DNA from: Neodiprion pinetum
Taxonomy: Eukaryota; Arthropoda; Insecta; Hymenoptera; Diprionidae
Direction: 5' to 3'
Length of the DNA: 64,000 bases
Assembly: GCF_021155775.2 (NCBI RefSeq)
Contig: NC_060236.1
Location: 17,162,519 to 17,226,518, forward strand
Shown here: positions 59,571 through 64,000 of the stretch, piece by piece
Layout: each line of letters begins with the position of its first letter
How positions within the stretch are numbered: the stretch's first letter is position 1
Position numbers and translations under genes: made by a program
Notes under the pieces: model-generated
Seen by the model: the letters and a program-made list of their open reading frames with translations, nothing else
Database searches by the model: none
Told to the model about the DNA's origin: nothing

Positions 59571-62500
59571 ACATAACATCTTCTGATATGTCCTGAACAA
59601 CGACTATCAACCCACTGCATCAGCGTTGTGCGTAAGTTTTGTAACAAATCGTTGAATTAGTAGCTGGTAATGAGTTGTCTCCGTTACATTGAACATTTAT
59701 CGGTGGTATGTGGGAACTTTGTAATAGGTGCATTGACAGAAGCGCGATGAATTCTCCAACACTAGAATCTTGCACCCAATGTCATCGTGCAAACTAGGAT
59801 GAACCGCTCATCCCAAATGGAACATTGGCAATTGCGCATAACACGAGTCCTTCTGTGGATCAAACCTGAATTTGTATACACATTGATGTACATAATCAAT
59901 ATGAGTTCCGGTGTAACGCGTCACAAGCATGTTGTGATCGGAAGGTGCGGTGGACGGAATGAATAATAAATAAAATTGATTCTCTTCCACGCAAACAGCG
60001 AATCGTGGAGTGAACCCGTAGCTGGTTACCTTCACCGTACACGAGTAAAGGTATGAGTATGAAAATCGTTGAGAGACCTACGATGTGAAATTTTTTGTGC
60101 TGCAAACTGAAGAGTACTTGCGGCATATAATTCTCCGGAGTCTACGTGGAATCCTTGAAGGGTTGGGTATCCTTGACAGAACCCTTGCGGTGAATACACG
60201 CGTTGTGAAACCGCTGCAAAGGTCTCCCGTGAATCTGGTAACTGATCTCTGCACAATGGTAGTTGGAAATTCCCGCAAGAAGACGAGCGCCCGCGCGACC
60301 ACGGTTACATATATGCATACAAAGAGCGTCGTTACTCGACAACAACAATGCACAAGGAGCCGGCTTCTCTCTCAAGGATATATAAGAGAGACGGGATATC
60401 GATTCGTGTAAATAAAGTGAGCCGTCTAAGTCTGCCGAAGACGGTAAAACAACCAATCCGGGACAGAATGCTGCACCTTGTTGGACCTCGCTGCGAGTTT
60501 ACTTCCTCATACATCGGAAGTTTGCTTCCGTTTATTTCCGGAACTCTTGCTCTTCACATATCATTCGAATCGCCAGATATGACAGAACAATTTTTCCACG
60601 CCGTCCAGATCTCGCTTTATTGTATCTTGTCAGTTTATGCTAATAGAGGTCATTCCATTGGGTGTTAAAATCATCTTTCATGTCACTAGTTTTTGACATA
60701 ATGAAGTTGTTGCACAGGTTTCTGGAATCTATTACAAGCCTTTTCGCACCTTCGGTCGGACGGGTTAGGGTATCACTAAAAAATTGTGCGGATCAGACTT
60801 CAATAATTCACAGATGTCACGGGACTTCGTCGAACTTCAAGGAATTTCGAAACACGTGCTTTAATGTCTTTATTGACTTCCATGAAATGTCAGAAAAACT
60901 TGATTGGGTTTCACGGAACTTCGCAGTTCCTGATAAACTTCAGAAACTTTCCGATGAAATCAAGCATATCGTAGGATTGGTTTCCAAGACTCCAAAATAA
61001 AAGGAACAAGTATCGTGAAGTGAACTGTGTCCATTAAAATGTATAATATAGATATTAATGTTTCCGGAGTGTGAATCTCAAAAACTGCAGTTCAAACACC
61101 CCAGCAATCGTTTCTTCTCTTCGTGATAATATTGATAAGATGATTGCTTCCTTTCTAGGGATAAACTGCAGTATAACCAATGCATGTAATAATATACACA
61201 TCGTCTCGGTGACAACTGACAAATGTTCATGATCATATAATTTATCAAGTAATCGTGATTCTCGTAATGGTATTGCACACGTTTGTGTAAGCTCTGGGTG
61301 ATACTACACCGGGGCGATTAATCAGCCGTCTGGTATGTGGCACAACCTATTGGGTATTCTATTTCACGCGTAAATTATCGTTTGTCAACCTGTTTATGTG
61401 ACGTCGACCGACTCGATTTCTCGTCTCTTTGAAAAGAGTTCTGGTGCAATCATCGATGCATGATTTTGTACAGTAAGAAAAATCCTGTGCAGACTTCTAC
61501 ATACTAAAATCTTGTGTCACTTTAACAATGTCTAATGTTCAATTTACAAAGTAATTGTGCTATTATAGTATTTATCGTCGGATAAATTCGGCCAATTTCA
61601 ACATCACCATTTGTTACAGTGTAAGGATCAATGTCCCAAAGGTGTACTTCTATTACAGAATCCACACAACGTGGTGCATTAAGAGGGTTTCACACGAGTG
61701 GACGACTAAAGGAGTTCGTGAATTTTGGTAATTCATAGCTCGACGATCAATTATTCAATTCAAACGTAGTTTATTTTATTCGAAGAAAAACCTAATTGAC
61801 AGCATTGTTATTGGCAATACCGTCAACAATTTTACTCGGTGACATGTTTTGTCGTGCCCCCGATATCTTGAAAACAGCTTTACAGAATCATTACAAATTC
61901 GAAGACAATATTTTTGGATAGTTTGCCCTGTTAACTATCATCAGATACTTTTTTTCCAACGCAGTGGTGTCCGTTGGAAGTTAAAATTCGATTTTTCATC
62001 TAAAATTCAAGAGTTTTCAGGTGCAATTATCTATCAAAAAAATACGACGGATCGCGGTAAGAATAATAAGCTATCCAAGAATACCGTTTCCAACTTTGAA
62101 GTAAGTAACTCTTTCGAGCCATATTTGAGACATGGTTGGCACCACAAAACTGGTCACCGACCAAAATGGTTGACGTTATTGCCGATAACAATGCTCCTCA
62201 CTAAATAGTTATGATCAGAAAAGGAAAAAAAAAAAATAATGTGAAAACAAAGCATGACACTTTTGAATCGAACAAAACCCAATCGAATCAAACAGCTGGC
62301 TGTCAAGATATAAATTCCCGACATCCACTCAGTCATCCACTAGTCGACTCCTATAATTTACCCGTTTGAAAATCCGGGGAAAAATCTTGCAGGTGAAGTT
62401 TTCACGCGTCCGTCCGGCAGATGTGGACGCAAAAGAGCAACGTAACGGTTAGTGCCCCGTGTGCGTATTACGCAGGGTATCTCGCGGCTGGATGAAGGAA

Positions 62501-63823
62501 TGTGCCGAGGAATGCGCGGGTCTAATTGCAATGGGCGAGTGACGAATTGATCCATTACTTCACACCGCGCGATCCAAGCTCGGATGCATTACCGTCTCGC
62601 GATATTCGTGATGCGCTGCACCCGGTCCAGGGGAAGATAATGTGCGGTTGCAGGGTGACGGTTGAGAGGCGAGCAAGCTGCGAGACGAAGCGAGAGAAGA
62701 GTGGGTACCGAAAATAATAACGGCATCACGCGGAGCTCAGCTGGAGACTACTCTTCGTGTGATGTCCCTTCCGAATAGAGAAAGAAAATCAAACATGTAA
62801 TCTGGCCAGACCTTGCGCCTCGTTCTCCGCCGCTTCGTCCTTTCGAAACGAGCTTTTCTTCCCCCAGTCGCCACCCTGGTGGTAATTAATTAATCGCTTG
62901 CGAGGGGGAAATTTACAATGCCTGACAGATTTTTCATGTTACACTATTTTTCAGAGTTACGGGTCAAAGGGTTTCAGCACGGTTAATACTGACGCGGTAC
63001 TGCGGTTGGCGGAAATGAAGGGATCGGATGTCGCGGAAAGCTCGACTTTTCATTTTCCGTTACGAGATGAAAGCCCACGGCCGTGATCGAAGAGTGACGC
63101 GAAACGAGTTAAACTGAACAACGGACTCTTCGGCTAAGACATTCGTCCACCCGGTGGCTCGGAATTGCGTTTCCAGAGACTTGGTCTTCGGTGGCGAAAA
63201 GCAAAGTCCCGATTTTCGCTCTCACCGTTCTCCGTCGCTCCTGTGACAAGATGAACAAAAAAGAATAAAAAAAATAAAAGAAGTTACGACAAGCGTTTCG
63301 GAGTGTCACAAGGTTCTGTATTTTGACAAATATTTCCGAACGGAACACCGATTGTGCGGTCCAATGGATGTCTGTGTCAGGGTTTTCCACTGTATAAGAA
63401 TTAGCTTGTACAAGGCATGGCCATATTATGCCTAACCTACCCTACCCAAGGAGCGGTATTTCAATTTCGTCGTTCTGAGTAAAGAGAAGAGACAAAGTCT
63501 GCTGCAGCTCGTTGTTCCAATTATCGCGACAGCGGTTGCCAGGAGATTCGATTTAAACGCCCAGATTCCGCAAGAGAAAAGGGACTTCTTTCCGGGGTAG
63601 GAGGAAAATAGAATGGAGGGGAAGAAGATAAAGAGAAGGAAACGCGGACGGATAGCAATTCATAATTATCCATTTTCAAACCGTACTCCGAAAACTTGTG
63701 GAAAACTTGTAGGTATTCAAAGTTTCAGTCGTAGGTGCTAATGTTCTTTTTGGTTTCGTTTTATATTCCACTATTCGTCTGAAACGTTTTTTACACGCAA
63801 ACTAATTCTTTGATTGTTAGACT
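59571..63823. other. Noncoding stretch
   Basis: The overlapping frames at 60032-60514 on both strands are CpG-related and unrecognised. 60662-61000 is repeat-like. A GAA|GTAAGTAA donor-like site lies near 62100 after an unrecognised frame. 62360-62720 and 62800-63240 are GC-richer without a supported gene. Confidence 0.4.
60379..60386 (+). promoter_or_regulatory. Isolated TATA-box-like site
   Basis: TATATAAG in a CpG-richer context. No supported transcript starts downstream. Confidence 0.12.
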
Positions 63824-63850
63824 AGTAACCCGTCGCTGCTTCGCCCGCAT
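63824..63850. repeat. Possible transposon-terminal motif
   Basis: AGTAACCCGTCGCTGCTTCG followed by CCCGC. GCTTCGCCCGC-type strings are common in dispersed arthropod repeats. Only one end is visible because the window stops soon after. Confidence 0.25.
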
Positions 63851-64000
63851 CCAAATTTAATGTGATAAAATACCAAATTTTATACAGATAAAAAATTCTT
63901 GCTTACAGTTAAGAATATTCGAATGAAGACTGATGATATCTGACCTAATCTAACCTCGATCTATAAAAGTTTAGTAAGCGTTCGGACGAGTGTATAATCC

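Noticed and set aside
60379..60386. TATATAAG as a functional core promoter
   Set aside because: A single motif without a supported transcript; kept only as a very low-confidence site.
63428..63448. CCTAACCTACCCTACCC resembling insect telomeric repeat
   Set aside because: Only one imperfect CCTAA unit is present and there is no array.
1..64000. tRNA, rRNA, CRISPR arrays, integrated viral genes, reverse transcriptase motifs
   Set aside because: I saw no paired A/B boxes with cloverleaf potential, no regularly spaced identical repeats, and no YxDD-type or transposase catalytic motifs in any long frame.
1..64000. A novel multi-gene biological system
   Set aside because: No cluster of recognisable co-oriented genes exists here. 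The organised signals are transposable elements and isolated exon-like segments, so claiming a system would go beyond the evidence.

Overview
The window is eukaryotic nuclear DNA, most likely from an insect. It is AT-rich but keeps many CpGs, has no operon-like gene spacing, carries splice-like exon signals, and is dense in short non-autonomous DNA transposons (MITEs and fold-back elements). No complete, recognisable protein-coding gene, rRNA, tRNA or CRISPR array can be supported. A hymenopteran such as a sawfly or parasitoid wasp would fit, but that is an impression from base composition and repeat style, not something the sequence proves. The window reads as intergenic and/or long intronic DNA, possibly inside a large gene.

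Mobile elements are the best-supported content. One MITE family with CACTGAG termini has six clear copies (about 15.5, 19.7, 29.6, 47.5, 51.7 and 54.8 kb) and two decayed ones (about 18.7 and 56.3 kb). Five of the six clear copies have matching 2-bp target duplications. Other elements are a Harbinger-like MITE (0.9 kb), a TTAA-flanked fold-back element with a half copy (3.0 and 1.8 kb), a MITE with a 5-bp duplication (14.1 kb), a 943-bp TA-flanked element with a 24-base perfect terminal repeat (26.4 kb), a 624-bp fold-back element (28.5 kb) and a TTAA-flanked piggyBac-like element (32.9 kb). None contains an intact transposase.

Tandem and low-complexity DNA includes an A/C-rich cryptic repeat of about 700 bp (21.4-22.1 kb), GA, ATT and GCGTT microsatellites, a degenerate minisatellite of about 22 bp at 41.6 kb, one of about 10 bp at 59.4 kb, and a cluster of TGATCAGG-type palindromes at 36.7-37.3 kb.

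Coding content is only inferred. Several short segments are framed by good splice signals and have open, coding-like frames. On the minus strand these are two small exons at 7.9-8.1 kb whose frame joins in phase to a segment at 4.2-4.4 kb, a likely terminal exon near 40.9 kb, and two last-exon-like ORFs (10.4 and 45.0 kb) that share a short peptide. On the plus strand they are a two-exon model at 14.8-15.1 kb, a terminal exon at 8.14 kb, a possible start exon at 25.6 kb, and a basic 107-residue ORF at 49.3 kb. None matches a family I recognise, so all have low confidence. RNA-seq and comparison with related genomes would decide them.
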